The translations under genes and the position numbers were made by a program. DNA of 64,000 nt from Croceicoccus marinus (GTDB lineage Bacteria > Pseudomonadota > Alphaproteobacteria > Sphingomonadales > Sphingomonadaceae): assembly GCF_001661675.2 (NCBI RefSeq), contig NZ_CP019602.1, positions 1,389,501 through 1,453,500 of the forward strand, read 5' to 3'. Shown here piece by piece: positions 24,734 through 33,526 of the stretch. The notes below the pieces were generated by a model. It was not told where the DNA came from and made no database searches. It saw only the letters and a program-made list of their open reading frames with translations. How positions within the stretch are numbered: the stretch's first letter is position 1; every line of letters starts with the position of its first letter.

Positions 24734-25540
24734 ATGTCCTTCTACACTTCGCTGAGCGGGCTGAAGAACGCCCAGGCCGGGCTGAACGTCACCGCCCACA
24801 ATATCGCCAATGCCGAGACGAGCGGCTTCAAGAAATCCAGCGCCAATTTCGCCGACCTGGTCGCGGGATCGGCCAATGCCGATCCGCGCATGATGATCGG
24901 GATCGGGTCGTCGGTGGATTCGATCACGCAGAACTTCGACGTCGGCCCGATCGAGCAGACCGGCGCGTCGCTGGACCTGGCGATCACGGGCGACGGGTTC
25001 TTCTCGACCGTGTCGCTGGCCGACGGCAAGACGCTCTATACCCGCAGCGGCGGTTTCGGCATCGACGAGACCGGCAATGTGCAGGACGGCAAGGGCAATG
25101 TGCTGCAGGTGTTCGCACCGGGCGCCGATCCGGCGGCGGGTGCGCCCGTGGGCGCGGTCGTCCCGCTGGTGAACGGCGCGGGCAGCGAGTTCGCGGGGAT
25201 CACGGTGGGCAGCGACGGATCGATGATCGCGTCCTATGCCGATGGATCCAGCGCGGTGATGGGCACGGTGGCGCTGGCCAATTTCACCGCGCCGACGGGG
25301 CTGCGCCAGATGGGATCGTCCAACTGGACCTCGACCGGCATTTCGGGTGCGGCAGCCTATGGCGCGCCCAATGTGGGCCGCAACGGCGGGATCATGTCGG
25401 GCGCGATCGAGCGGTCGAACGTCGACCTGTCGGAAGAGCTGGTCAGCCTGATCACCGCGCAGCGCTATTTCCAGGCGAATGCCAAGGCGATCGATACGGC
25501 GACCCAGATCAGCCAGACGATCATCAACCTGCGGACCTGA
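24734..25540 (+). CDS. flgE: Flagellar hook protein FlgE, short form
   Basis: A 268-residue axial protein. It opens MSFYTSLSGLKNAQAGLNVT, with AHNIANAETSGFKKSSANFA, the FlgE pattern, and ends ELVSLITAQRYFQANAKAID. Most hook proteins are 400 residues or more; here the outer D1/D2 insertions appear reduced. AGGAG upstream sets the ATG. Position directly after flgD confirms it is the hook gene rather than a rod gene. Confidence 0.9.
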   Translation: MSFYTSLSGLKNAQAGLNVTAHNIANAETSGFKKSSANFADLVAGSANADPRMMIGIGSSVDSITQNFDVGPIEQTGASLDLAITGDGFFSTVSLADGKTLYTRSGGFGIDETGNVQDGKGNVLQVFAPGADPAAGAPVGAVVPLVNGAGSEFAGITVGSDGSMIASYADGSSAVMGTVALANFTAPTGLRQMGSSNWTSTGISGAAAYGAPNVGRNGGIMSGAIERSNVDLSEELVSLITAQRYFQANAKAIDTATQISQTIINLRT

Positions 25541-25542
25541 TC

Positions 25543-26283
25543 ATGGACCGGCTGATCTATTCCGCGGTGTCGGGCATGAGCGCCAGCATGGTGCGCCAGC
25601 GCGCCATCGCCAGCAATATGGCCAATGCGCAGACCACCGGCTTCAAGGCCGAGATCTTCGATTCCCGCCCCGTCACCCTCGACGGCGGCCCGGTCGAGGT
25701 GCGCGCCCAGAACCGCACCGAGGTGCGCGGCGCGCAGATGGCGGACGGCGAGGTGAGCGATACCGGAAACCCGCTCGACATCGCGATGCAGGGCCATGTG
25801 TTGCTGGCGGTGCAGGCGCCCGACGGCAGCGAGGCCTATACGCGGCGCGGCGATCTGTCGATCTCGCCCAGCGGCGTGCTGCAGACCGGCGACGGATTGC
25901 CGGTGATCGGCGATGCCGGTCCGGTGACGGTGCCGCTGGGCGGCGATGTCGCGATCGCGCCCGACGGGGCGATCCTGCTGTCCGATCCAGCCGTGCCCGC
26001 GGCTGCACCTGAACGGATCGGCCGGCTGAAGCTGGCGAGCGCCACCGGCAGCGAGCTGGTCAAGGGCCTGGACGGGCAATTCCGCGTGCGGGGCGGCGGG
26101 GTTCTGCCCGACGATCTCGACGCGAAACTGATCACCGGCGCGCTGGAGGGATCGAACGTCGTCTCCAGCGAAGTCCTGGTCGAGATGATCGAGGCGCAGC
26201 GCCTGTTCGAAATTCGCACCAATGTCGTCTCCACCGCGCGCGATCTGGATGAGAGCGCGGCGCGGCTGATGCGTCTTTCATAA
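25543..26283 (+). CDS. flgF: Flagellar rod protein FlgF
   Basis: A 246-residue rod protein. The N-terminus MDRLIYSAVSGMSASMVRQR and SNMANAQTTGFKAEIFDSRP is typical of FlgF. The C-terminus reads EGSNVVSSEVLVEMIEAQRL-FEIRTN. The start lies two bases after the flgE stop. FlgF connects the proximal and distal rod. Confidence 0.93.
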   Translation: MDRLIYSAVSGMSASMVRQRAIASNMANAQTTGFKAEIFDSRPVTLDGGPVEVRAQNRTEVRGAQMADGEVSDTGNPLDIAMQGHVLLAVQAPDGSEAYTRRGDLSISPSGVLQTGDGLPVIGDAGPVTVPLGGDVAIAPDGAILLSDPAVPAAAPERIGRLKLASATGSELVKGLDGQFRVRGGGVLPDDLDAKLITGALEGSNVVSSEVLVEMIEAQRLFEIRTNVVSTARDLDESAARLMRLS

Positions 26284-26295
26284 GGGAATTTACCG

Positions 26296-27084
26296 ATGCC
26301 TAGTTCAGCACTTCACGTCGCCCGCACCGGGCTTGAGGCGCAGGATGCGCGCATGCGCGTCATCGCCAACAATCTTGCCAATGTCGGCACCACCGGCTTC
26401 AAGCGCGACCGCGCCAATTTCGCGACGCTTGCCTATCAGGCCGCGCGCGTGGCCGGGCAGCAGAGCAGCAACCAGACCGAATATGCCGAGGGTCTGAACC
26501 TGGGCACCGGGGTGCAGATCCAGTCGACCAGCCGGATCGTGACGCAGGGCACGCTGAACAACACCGGCAATGCGCTGGACCTGGCGCTGGACGGCGACGG
26601 CTATTTCCAGATCGAGATGCCGGGCGGACAGATGGGCTACACGCGCGCGGGCAATTTCACGCGCTCTGCCGATGGCCTGCTGGTGACGTCGCAAGGCTAT
26701 GCCGTGCAGCCGCAGATCACCATTCCCGAAGGCATTACATCGCTGACCATCAGCGACGACGGCACCGTATCCGCCATGGTGGCGGGCGATGCGGAGCCGG
26801 TCGAGCTGGGCCAGATGACCATCGCCAATTTCGCCAATCCGGGCGGGCTGCGACCGATCGCGGGCAACTACCTCGAGGAGACCGCCGGCAGCGGCCCTGC
26901 CCTGCTGGGCGTCGCGGGCGAGGAAGGGCGCGGCCATGTGCAGCAGGGAATGCTGGAAGGCAGCAACGTCAATGTCGTGCAGGAACTGGTCGACATGATC
27001 GAGACGCAGCGCGCCTATGAGATCAATTCCAAGATGATCTCGTCCGTCGACCAGATGCTGCAGAACGCGAACCAGACGCTGTGA
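26296..27084 (+). CDS. flgG: Flagellar distal rod protein FlgG
   Basis: A 262-residue protein, the usual FlgG length. It opens SALHVARTGLEAQDARMRVI with ANNLANVGTTGFKRDRANFA, and closes with EGSNVNVVQELVDMIETQRA-YEINSKMISSVDQM. FlgG polymerises into the distal rod that passes the P and L rings. Twelve bases separate it from flgF. Confidence 0.95.
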   Translation: MPSSALHVARTGLEAQDARMRVIANNLANVGTTGFKRDRANFATLAYQAARVAGQQSSNQTEYAEGLNLGTGVQIQSTSRIVTQGTLNNTGNALDLALDGDGYFQIEMPGGQMGYTRAGNFTRSADGLLVTSQGYAVQPQITIPEGITSLTISDDGTVSAMVAGDAEPVELGQMTIANFANPGGLRPIAGNYLEETAGSGPALLGVAGEEGRGHVQQGMLEGSNVNVVQELVDMIETQRAYEINSKMISSVDQMLQNANQTL

Positions 27085-27086
27085 CC

Positions 27087-27734
27087 ATGCGCCTCGTCCT
27101 TTCGCTCGTCGTGCTTGGCAGCACATCGGCTCTGCAGGCGCAGGATGCCGATGTCGCCTATCGGCCCGCCCTGCCCCTGCCGCCGCCTCCCCCGGCGGCG
27201 AATGGCGCGATCTTCCAGCCTTTTCACGGCTATGTCGGATTGTACGAAGGGAACCGCGCGCACCGCGTGGGCGACCTCGTCACCATATTGCTGGTCGAAA
27301 GCACCATCACTTCGAAATCCGTCAGGTCCAAGAACGACCGCAGCGGCAGCCTGTCTCTGGTGCCGCCGCTGTCCGGTCCGTTCGCGTTTCTTTCCCCCAG
27401 CGACCTTAAAGCCGCGGGCGCGGCGTCGTTCTCTGGAAGTGGAAGCGCGGGGCAGAACAGCACGATCGCCACCGCGCTGGCCGTGACCATCGTCGAGGTG
27501 TGGCCCAACGGGACCGCGCTGGTGCAAGGGGAAAAGAACATGTTGCTGAGCCAGGGAGAGGAATGGGTGCGCTTTCGCGGCATCATCCGCCTGGCCGATG
27601 TCGACGCGGAAAACACCGTGATGTCCAGCCGGGTGGCCGATGCCTACATCGAATATTCCGGCAAGGGCGCGTTGCAGCGGGCGAGCAGGCCCGGCTGGCT
27701 GTCGCGTTTCTTCAACATCATCAGCCCCTTTTGA
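27087..27734 (+). CDS. flgH: Flagellar L-ring protein FlgH lacking a lipobox
   Basis: A 215-residue FlgH. The conserved part runs FQPFHGYVGLYEGNRAHRVG-DLVTILLVEST, with later EKNMLLSQGEEWVRFRGIIR and a short C-terminus FFNIISPF. The signal region MRLVLSLVVLGSTSALQAQD has an AxA-type site but no cysteine, so the lipid anchor normal for FlgH is missing. A GTG at 27081 overlapping the flgG stop is an alternative start and adds no cysteine. L-ring subunits sit in the outer membrane. Confidence 0.92.
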   Translation: MRLVLSLVVLGSTSALQAQDADVAYRPALPLPPPPPAANGAIFQPFHGYVGLYEGNRAHRVGDLVTILLVESTITSKSVRSKNDRSGSLSLVPPLSGPFAFLSPSDLKAAGAASFSGSGSAGQNSTIATALAVTIVEVWPNGTALVQGEKNMLLSQGEEWVRFRGIIRLADVDAENTVMSSRVADAYIEYSGKGALQRASRPGWLSRFFNIISPF

Positions 27735-27746
27735 CCGGAGCCAGCG

Positions 27747-28844
27747 ATGCGCCGCTTTCTTCTTATCCTTGCCGCCCTGTGCACCGGCCTGCTGCCCGCG
27801 ACGGCGCAGGCGGAGCGGGTACGCGACCTTGGCCAGTTCCAGGGCGTGCGTTCCAACCAGCTGACCGGATACGGCATCGTCGTCGGGCTTCCCGGCACGG
27901 GCGACGACAATCTGGAATATGTGACGCAGGCAATGAAGGGCGTGTCGGGCCGCATGGGCCTGCAGCTGCCGCCGGGCGTGCAGCCTGCGCTCAAGAACGC
28001 TGCTGCCGTGATCGTCACCGCCGACCTGCCCGCCTTTGCCAAGCCCGGCCAGCGGATCGACGTGACCGTGTCTACCATGGGCAAGGCCAAGTCGCTTCGC
28101 GGCGGGGCGCTGATCATGACGCCCTTGTATGGCGCCGACGGGCAAATCTATGCGATGGCGCAAGGCAACCTGGCCGTGGGCGGCCTGGGCGTGTCCGCTG
28201 CCGACGGGTCGAAGCTGACCGTCAATGTCCCCACCGTGGGCCGCATTGCCGATGGCGGCAGCGTGGAACGCGCGGTCGCGACCGGCTTCGATAGCGGCGA
28301 GGTGCTGCGCTATAATTTGTTCAACGCCGATTTCCTGACCGCGAGCCGGGTGCGCGATGCGATCAATCGCATGCTGCCCGGCACCGCCAGCATCGAGGAC
28401 GGGGTGACACTGGCGCTGCGACTGCCCGCGGGCAGCGACCGCCGTGCCAGCCTGATGGCCGCGATCGAGATGCTGGAAATCTCGCCCGCCGAGACGCCCG
28501 CGCGCGTGATCGTCAATTCGCGCACCGGCACCGTCGTGATCAACAGCGCCGTCCGCCTGTCGCCCGCCGCGATCAGCCACGGTACCTTGACGGTCCGCAT
28601 CGACGAGAACCCGATGATCGTCCAGCCCGGACCGTTCAGCGACGGCCGCACCGCGCTGGAGCCCAATTCCGAAATCTATGTCGGCGAGACCGGTGGACAG
28701 GTCGCCCTGTTCGAACCCGGCGCCTCTCTGTCCGAGATCGTCGATGCGCTGAACCTGCTGGGCGTGGGCGCGTCGGACCTTGTCGCAATCCTGGAAGCGC
28801 TGAAGCAGGCAGGCGCGCTCAAAGCCGAAATGGTGATCCTGTGA
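27747..28844 (+). CDS. flgI: Flagellar P-ring protein FlgI
   Basis: A 365-residue protein, the standard FlgI length. A signal peptide (FLLILAALCTGLLPATAQAE) is followed by the conserved VRDLGQFQGVRSNQLTGYGI-VVGLPGTGD. The C-terminus ends LVAILEALKQAGALKAEMVI. It forms the periplasmic ring around the rod with the help of FlgA. Its stop overlaps the GTG of flgJ. Confidence 0.95.
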   Translation: MRRFLLILAALCTGLLPATAQAERVRDLGQFQGVRSNQLTGYGIVVGLPGTGDDNLEYVTQAMKGVSGRMGLQLPPGVQPALKNAAAVIVTADLPAFAKPGQRIDVTVSTMGKAKSLRGGALIMTPLYGADGQIYAMAQGNLAVGGLGVSAADGSKLTVNVPTVGRIADGGSVERAVATGFDSGEVLRYNLFNADFLTASRVRDAINRMLPGTASIEDGVTLALRLPAGSDRRASLMAAIEMLEISPAETPARVIVNSRTGTVVINSAVRLSPAAISHGTLTVRIDENPMIVQPGPFSDGRTALEPNSEIYVGETGGQVALFEPGASLSEIVDALNLLGVGASDLVAILEALKQAGALKAEMVIL

Positions 28845-29131
28845 GCATTTCGATCGATTCCGCCCGCGCGCCCCGCCCTTCCGGCCCTTCCCCGGCGAGC
28901 GAGCACGCGCAGCTTGCCGAAGCGGCCAGGAACTTCGAGGCGATCTTCCTGCGCCAGATGCTGTCGGCGGCGCGTGACAGTTCGATCCGCAGCGATCTGT
29001 TCGGGTCGAACGGGTCGGACACTTTCAGGCAGATGCGCGACGATGCCTTTGCCGACATCGCTTCCGAACGCGGCGTGCTGGGTCTGGCCGATTTGATCGA
29101 GGCGCAGATGTCCAGCAATCTCAAGGGTTAA
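28841..29131 (+). CDS. flgJ: Single-domain rod-binding protein FlgJ
   Basis: A 96-residue protein with only the rod-cap domain: AEAARNFEAIFLRQMLSAAR and FGSNGSDTFRQMRDDAFADI. The C-terminal peptidoglycan hydrolase domain of enteric FlgJ (about 150 residues) is absent, as in many alphaproteobacteria. The separate SLT transglycosylase at 20026-20862 probably supplies that activity. The GTG start overlaps the flgI stop by four bases. Confidence 0.88.
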   Translation: MSISIDSARAPRPSGPSPASEHAQLAEAARNFEAIFLRQMLSAARDSSIRSDLFGSNGSDTFRQMRDDAFADIASERGVLGLADLIEAQMSSNLKG

Positions 29132-29136
29132 ACGCG

Positions 29137-30474
29137 ATGGCTTCAGATCTTATCTCGATCGCCCGCAGCGGCACGCGCACGGCGCGCCAGGCACTGGACA
29201 TCGCGGCGAACAATATCGCCAATGCCTCGTCCCAGGGCTATGTCCGGCGCAGCGCGCAGATGAACGAGGTGGTGGCGACTGGCGGATTGTCGGCGGTCGG
29301 CAATCTCTCGCTGTCGGGCGTGCGGCTGAACGCGGTGATCCGCAATGCCGATGCCTTTCGCCAGTCCGAGGTGCGGCGCACCGGGTCCGACCTGTCGCGC
29401 GCCAATGCCGAATTGTCGGGCCTGTCCAACATTGAAAGCGCGCTGGAAAAGAGCGGTCTGTATGAGGCGGTCGTCGGGTTCGAGGCGGCGCTGAACCGGC
29501 TGGCGTCCGATCCGGTCGACCGCTCGCTGCGGGCAGCCGCGCTGGAAGCGGCGCGCGGGATGGCGACGGTTTTCAACCTGGCCGATGCGGCGCTGACCGC
29601 AGCGGGCGGAGGCACCGCCTTCGAAGCCGCCGCCGATGTGGACCAGGTCAATCTGCTGACCGGCGAGCTGGCGACGATCAATCTGAAACTGTCGCGCAGC
29701 GTGGGCGGATCGGGCGACCAGGCGGCGCTGCTCGACCGGCGGGACCTGCTGCTGGGCCAGCTGTCGGAAAAGATCGGCATTCATGCGCAGGTCGCGCCCG
29801 ACCAGACCGTGCAGGTCCGGGTCGGCGATGCCGGGGGACCGATGCTGCTGACCGGCAGCACCGCCTCGGCCATGACGATGACCAGCGCGGCGGACGGCAC
29901 GCTGTCCTTCGCCGCGGGCGGTGCGGGATTCGTCCCTGGCGCCGGATCGCTGGCGGGCCATGCGCAGGCACTGGACGAGCTGGCCGATGTGAAGGCGCGG
30001 CTAGATGCGCTGGCGATGGGTGTCGCGGATGCCGCCAATGATGCGCAGGCGAATGGCGCGGCGCTGGACGGCAGCGCGGGGCTGCCGATGTTCGGTGGAA
30101 CCGGCGCGGGCGACATGGCACTGGCCATCGATGACGGGGCGATGATCGCGACCGCGCCTGCCGGTTCGCCCGCTGGCAGCCGCGACGGATCCAACCTTGC
30201 CGCGCTGAGCGCCGCGCTTTCGGCCGGCGGCGCCGCGTCCGGCCTGGACGGCTTGCTGTTCGACGTGTCCGCCATGGTGAATGGCAAGACCGTGACGCGC
30301 GATACGCTGGCCAGCATCGCCGGCAACGCCGCGATCGCGCTGCAGTCGCAGGCTGGCGTCGACCTCGACGAAGAGGCGGTCAATCTCGTGCGCTTCCAGC
30401 AGGCATTCCAGGCGTCTGGCCGCGTCATGCAGGTGGCCGGCGACCTTTTCGACACCATCCTCGGCATCAGGTGA
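29137..30474 (+). CDS. flgK: Hook-filament junction protein FlgK
   Basis: A 445-residue junction protein. The N-terminus TRTARQALDIAANNIANASS-QGYVRRSAQM and the C-terminus LDEEAVNLVRFQQAFQASGR-VMQVAGDLFDTILGI are diagnostic. The central outer domain is Ala/Gly-rich. FlgN (20920-21228) is its likely chaperone. It lies five bases after flgJ. Confidence 0.93.
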   Translation: MASDLISIARSGTRTARQALDIAANNIANASSQGYVRRSAQMNEVVATGGLSAVGNLSLSGVRLNAVIRNADAFRQSEVRRTGSDLSRANAELSGLSNIESALEKSGLYEAVVGFEAALNRLASDPVDRSLRAAALEAARGMATVFNLADAALTAAGGGTAFEAAADVDQVNLLTGELATINLKLSRSVGGSGDQAALLDRRDLLLGQLSEKIGIHAQVAPDQTVQVRVGDAGGPMLLTGSTASAMTMTSAADGTLSFAAGGAGFVPGAGSLAGHAQALDELADVKARLDALAMGVADAANDAQANGAALDGSAGLPMFGGTGAGDMALAIDDGAMIATAPAGSPAGSRDGSNLAALSAALSAGGAASGLDGLLFDVSAMVNGKTVTRDTLASIAGNAAIALQSQAGVDLDEEAVNLVRFQQAFQASGRVMQVAGDLFDTILGIR

Positions 30475-30481
30475 GGCAGAC

Positions 30482-31402
30482 ATGACCATCAATCCCACCG
30501 GCACCACCGCATTCTATGCCCGCGCGCGCAGCGACATGACGGCGCTGCGCAAATCCGCCGAAAAGACGCAGGGCCAGCTTTCGACCGGCGAGCGGCTGGA
30601 AAAATCCTCCGACGATCCGGTCGCCGCATCGCGGCTGCGCACGCTGGCGCGCGCGGACCGGCTGGCCGCGGTCGACGTGTCGAACACCAATCGCGCGGCG
30701 GGCGACCTGGGGCTGGCCGATAGCGCGCTGACCTCTATCGCGGATCTGGTGACGCGGGTGCGCGACCTGTCGATCCAGGCGGGTTCGGAAACGCTGAACG
30801 ACAAGCAGCGCGCCGCCATCGGGATCGAGGTCGGCGAGATCCACACCCAGCTGGTCGCGCTGGCCAATGCCCGCGACATGGGCGGCCACGCGCTGTTCGG
30901 CGGCGCGACCACGGGCGAGGCCTATGGCATCGATGGCGCGGGCCAGGCGGTCTATCAGGGCACCGCCGACGCGGGCGAGATCGAGCTGGGCGAAGGGCAG
31001 ACGGTCATCCGTTCGCTGACCGGGCCGGAGATCTTCACCGCGGACCTGAACGGCACGCCGGTCAATCTTCTGGGCATCGTCAAGGATCTGTCGCTGGCGC
31101 TGGCGGGCGGGGTTGCCGATCCGGCGCAGGCGGCGCGCGATGCGCTGTCCGGGCTGACCGCCGGGGTCGAGAATATCGCGACCAACCAGACCGTGGTGGG
31201 CGCCCGCCTGGTCTGGCTGGATTTCGTCGCCGGGCGCCAGACCGACCTTGGCGAGATGCGCGCCGCCGACAAGGCCGAGACCGGCGGCGTCGACATCGCC
31301 GAGGCCATGATCCGGCTTCAGGAAACCATGACCGTATTGCAGGCCAGCCAGGCCGGTTTCGCTCGCCTTTCTGGGCTGAGCCTGTTCGATCACATCCGCT
31401 GA
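30482..31402 (+). CDS. flgL: Hook-filament junction protein FlgL
   Basis: A 306-residue flagellin-fold protein. It has EKTQGQLSTGERLEKSSDDP-VAASRLRTL at the N-terminus and DIAEAMIRLQETMTVLQASQ-AGFARLSGLSLFDHI at the C-terminus, the FlgL hallmarks. It forms the junction between FlgK and the filament. It is the last structural gene before motA, seven bases after flgK. Confidence 0.93.
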   Translation: MTINPTGTTAFYARARSDMTALRKSAEKTQGQLSTGERLEKSSDDPVAASRLRTLARADRLAAVDVSNTNRAAGDLGLADSALTSIADLVTRVRDLSIQAGSETLNDKQRAAIGIEVGEIHTQLVALANARDMGGHALFGGATTGEAYGIDGAGQAVYQGTADAGEIELGEGQTVIRSLTGPEIFTADLNGTPVNLLGIVKDLSLALAGGVADPAQAARDALSGLTAGVENIATNQTVVGARLVWLDFVAGRQTDLGEMRAADKAETGGVDIAEAMIRLQETMTVLQASQAGFARLSGLSLFDHIR

Positions 31403-31433
31403 ACAATCCAGCGCAAGCAACGGAAATTGCATC

Positions 31434-32297
31434 ATGTTCGCAGCAATCGGTATCGTCATCCTGCTTGTCATGGTGTTCGGCGGCTTCGCCCTCACCGGCG
31501 GTGCGCTGGGCCCGGTCATGCATGCCGTCCCGCACGAGATGCTGATCATCGGCGGCGCGGCGATGGGCGCGGTGATCGCGGGCAATTCGATGCACGAGCT
31601 GAAGGCCATCGGGTCGGCGCTGGGGCGGGTGTTCAAGGGACCCCGGCATAGCAAGCAGGACCACATGGACGTGATCGTGCTGAGCAGCCGACTGATGAAG
31701 ATGCTGCGAAGCGAGGGGCCGGTCGCGGTCGAGAGCCACGTGCAGGATCCGCAAAACTCGGCCATATTCAGCGAGTTCCCGCGGCTTCTTGCCAATGGCC
31801 CGCTGATCGACCTGCTCTGCGACGCGATCAGCCTGCAGGTCGTGTCCTCGGGATCGCTGGAGCCGCATGCGGTGGAAGAGGTCATGGACAATGCCATGAA
31901 GACCCATTTTCACGGCCTGCACGAGCCTCAGCACGCGCTGCAGAACCTGGCCGATGCGCTGCCCGCGCTGGGTATCGTGGCTGCCGTTCTGGGCGTGGTG
32001 AAGACCATGGGTTCGATCGACGAGCCGCCATCGGTGCTGGGCGGGATGATCGGGTCGGCGCTGGTCGGTACCTTCCTCGGCGTGTTGCTGGCCTATGGCA
32101 TCGTCGGCCCGCTGGCCGGGCGGCTGAAGCAGATCAACGAGCAGGACGAGCAGATCTTCCACGCGGTCAAGCAGGTCATCATCGCCAGCCTGCACGGCTG
32201 GCCGCAGCCGCTGGTGGTGGAAAGCGCGCGGTCGGGACTGGGCCATGCCTTTCGTCCCGGCATGAACGAGATGCTCGACGCGATGCGGGGCAAGTAG
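31434..32297 (+). CDS. motA: Flagellar stator protein MotA
   Basis: A 287-residue MotA, the full usual length with four membrane helices. The first helices are FAAIGIVILLVMVFGGFALT and EMLIIGGAAMGAVIAGNSMH. The second pair includes LPALGIVAAVLGVVKTMGSI and IGSALVGTFLGVLLAYGIVG-PLAGRL, the MotA signature. The cytoplasmic loop between them carries the charged rotor-contact residues. It pairs with motB four bases downstream. Confidence 0.94.
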   Translation: MFAAIGIVILLVMVFGGFALTGGALGPVMHAVPHEMLIIGGAAMGAVIAGNSMHELKAIGSALGRVFKGPRHSKQDHMDVIVLSSRLMKMLRSEGPVAVESHVQDPQNSAIFSEFPRLLANGPLIDLLCDAISLQVVSSGSLEPHAVEEVMDNAMKTHFHGLHEPQHALQNLADALPALGIVAAVLGVVKTMGSIDEPPSVLGGMIGSALVGTFLGVLLAYGIVGPLAGRLKQINEQDEQIFHAVKQVIIASLHGWPQPLVVESARSGLGHAFRPGMNEMLDAMRGK

Positions 32298-32301
32298 GGG
32301 C

Positions 32302-33129
32302 ATGGCAAGCGCTCCGGTCGATCCCGGTTTCGAGGGCAGGAACAGCCGCCCCATCATCGTCAGGAAGGTGACGGTGGTCGCGGGTGGGCATCACGGCGGG
32401 GCGTGGAAGGTCGCCTATGCCGATTTCGTCACCGCGATGATGGCGTTCTTCCTGCTGCTGTGGCTGCTGAACGCCACGACCGAGGAGCAGAAGCAGGGCC
32501 TGGCCGATTATTTCGCCCCTACCCTTGTGCAGATGCGCGAAAACAGCGCGGGCAGCAACGGGCTGCTGGGCGGCGCTTCGCTGTCGCAGATGAACAGCGC
32601 GTCCAACGGCAAGGCCGATAACGGGCACATGACCATCGCGCCGCCGCGCGATTCCACCGGTCAGATCAAGCGGTCAGAGGAAACGCGCCGCGCGGTCGAA
32701 CGCATGCTGCGATCGACGCCGCAATTGCGCCGGCTGGCGCGGCAGGTGCGCCTTGTCCCCACGCTCGAGGGTATTCGCATGGACCTGGTCGACGATTCGG
32801 ATTTCGCGATGTTCCACCTGGGCACCACGGTGCTGACCCCCGATGCGCGCGCCTTGCTGGGCGCGATTGCCGGGGCGGCGGCTGCGCAGGACACGCAGAT
32901 GACACTGCGCGGCCATACCGATGCCCTGCCCTGGCGTGACGGCGTGCCGGGCAACAACTGGTCGCTGTCGGCCGGGCGCGCCGAGGCGACCCGGCTGGAA
33001 CTGCTGCGCGGCGGGATCGCGAAATCGCGCTTCGCCCGCATAGAGGGGGTTGCCGACCGCGAACCCCTGATCGCCGACAACCCCGAGGATCCCCGCAATC
33101 GCCGGATCTCCATCACTGTTCTGGACTGA
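32302..33129 (+). CDS. motB: Flagellar stator protein MotB
   Basis: A 275-residue MotB. WKVAYADFVTAMMAFFLLLW contains the ion-binding Asp in the single membrane helix. A plug and linker follow, then the OmpA-like peptidoglycan-binding domain with MTLRGHTDALPWRDGVPGNN and WSLSAGRAEATRLELLRGG. This is the complete B subunit, in contrast to the small one at 22395-22787. It is followed after two bases by a PilZ-type gene. Confidence 0.94.
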   Translation: MASAPVDPGFEGRNSRPIIVRKVTVVAGGHHGGAWKVAYADFVTAMMAFFLLLWLLNATTEEQKQGLADYFAPTLVQMRENSAGSNGLLGGASLSQMNSASNGKADNGHMTIAPPRDSTGQIKRSEETRRAVERMLRSTPQLRRLARQVRLVPTLEGIRMDLVDDSDFAMFHLGTTVLTPDARALLGAIAGAAAAQDTQMTLRGHTDALPWRDGVPGNNWSLSAGRAEATRLELLRGGIAKSRFARIEGVADREPLIADNPEDPRNRRISITVLD

Positions 33130-33131
33130 TC

Positions 33132-33431
33132 ATGACTGCAAACCGCAAGCGCGACAGGGCGTGCGTCGAAGGCATCTGCCGCTATCGTTCGGGTAGCGGG
33201 ATCGCGGTGCCGGTGAGAATTTCCGACCTGACCGAGGAAGGCTGCCGGATCAGCTCGATCCCGCGGAACCTGGAATCGGGCGACCGCATCTCGATCAGCA
33301 TCGACACGCTGGCGCCTCTGTTCGCCACCGTCCGCTGGGTCGATCGGGGCCGCGCGGCGGGGCTGAAGTTCGACAACCCGCTCTATCCCTCGGTCTTCGA
33401 CTGGCTGCTTTCGAGCATACGGGCGCACTGA
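33132..33431 (+). CDS. Small PilZ-type protein coupled to motAB
   Basis: A 99-residue protein matching a PilZ fold. RKRDRACVEGICRYRSGSGI-AVPVRISDLTEEGCRISSIP corresponds to the RxxxR region (poorly kept) and a DLTEEGC segment in place of DxSxxG, and VRWVDRGRAAGLKFDNPLYP is the closing strand pair. It starts two bases after the motB stop, so it is cotranscribed with the stator genes. A role in cyclic-di-GMP control of the motor is likely but the degenerate binding motif leaves it open. Confidence 0.72.
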   Translation: MTANRKRDRACVEGICRYRSGSGIAVPVRISDLTEEGCRISSIPRNLESGDRISISIDTLAPLFATVRWVDRGRAAGLKFDNPLYPSVFDWLLSSIRAH

Positions 33432-33526
33432 CCGCCCCCTTCCCTGCGGCGAACGGCCCGGCGGCTATTGCCGCCGCGCCGACACGCGAGTAAATTGCGC
33501 GCCATCCCGTAACGAGGATGAGCGCC

